A stretch of DNA of 64,000 bases from NCBI RefSeq assembly GCF_003991565.1, contig NZ_CP032819.1, forward strand, positions 372,001 to 436,000. The letters are read 5' to 3'. Below are positions 63,931 to 64,000 of this stretch, piece by piece. The DNA is from Butyricimonas faecalis. GTDB lineage: Bacteria > Bacteroidota > Bacteroidia > Bacteroidales > Marinifilaceae. The position numbers were made by a program, and so were the translations under genes. The notes beneath the pieces were generated by a model. That model was not told where the DNA came from and did no database searches. It worked only from the letters and a program-made list of their open reading frames with translations. How positions within the stretch are numbered: the stretch's first letter is position 1; every line of letters begins with the position of its first letter.

Positions 63931-64000
63931 TTGAAAAAAAAGTGTCTTTTCGTGTCATCTGAAATCGAGAGTTGTGTATTATGAGTATACAATGTGAAAT

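Overview
The window looks like a Bacteroidales chromosome, most likely Odoribacteraceae (Butyricimonas/Odoribacter-like). The genus is an inference from gene content: fimbrillins, BspA-type leucine-rich proteins, a LruC lipoprotein, HydF, ECF sigma/anti-sigma pairs, and repeated promoter elements of the Bacteroidetes form TTTG-N19/20-TAnnTTTG. It splits into an accessory half (about 1-34.5 kb, AT-rich, a mobilizable genomic island full of defence genes) and a chromosomal half (about 34.6-64 kb).

Accessory half. (a) 1-6.1 kb: a type I restriction-modification locus (hsdM fragment, a YhcG/DUF1016 nuclease, hsdS) with its own tyrosine recombinase and two silent hsdS cassettes. A 703-bp perfect inverted repeat (2227-2929 and 5355-6057) makes it a phase-variable specificity shufflon. 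(b) 6.1-7.7 kb: a frameshifted gene and about 1.2 kb of apparently non-coding DNA with hairpins. (c) 7.7-12 kb: two HipA-type kinase toxin-antitoxin modules in tandem, one split into three genes (HipBST-like), one classical HipBA. (d) 13.1-25.8 kb: one tightly packed minus-strand operon: XRE regulator, type III Mod methyltransferase, RhuM-family protein, type III Res, a 72-residue small protein, a DndD-like SMC ATPase, a DndE-like/HerA fusion ATPase, and a large SF2 helicase with a possible C-terminal nuclease fold. It couples a type III methylation/restriction core to Dnd-type ATPases without any dndA/B/C phosphorothioation genes, and is the best candidate here for an under-described defence system. 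Two unrecognised genes (12169-12900 and 25973-27214) flank it. (e) 27.3-34.4 kb: a mobilization and integration module (membrane protein, relaxase, MobA-like protein, candidate oriT, RecA-like ATPase, excisionase-like HTH protein, membrane protein, tyrosine integrase, HTH protein) ending beside the 3' end of mnmE, the likely attachment gene.

Chromosomal half. mnmE, a KAS III-type ketoacyl synthase with a TetR regulator, a YitT-family membrane protein, an envelope operon (secreted triple-repeat protein, ECF sigma, anti-sigma, beta-barrel protein), hydF, a sigma-54 response regulator without a Fis domain, trmD, a LruC lipoprotein, rpsA and rnz. From 50.6 to 60.3 kb is a surface-adhesin locus: fimbrillin; a 1145-residue fimbrillin/BspA-LRR/BACON/M64-peptidase fusion; a second fimbrillin; a WG-repeat lipoprotein; a secreted PEGA-like protein; and an Fn3/LRR lipoprotein. 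It is followed by a three-gene ADP-ribosyltransferase-type toxin-antitoxin cassette (DUF3990/DUF3791), a membrane Ser/Thr kinase with a partner protein, and an ECF sigma factor.

All family assignments come from reading the translations by eye; no database search was run. No tRNA, rRNA, CRISPR array or insertion sequence was recognised.
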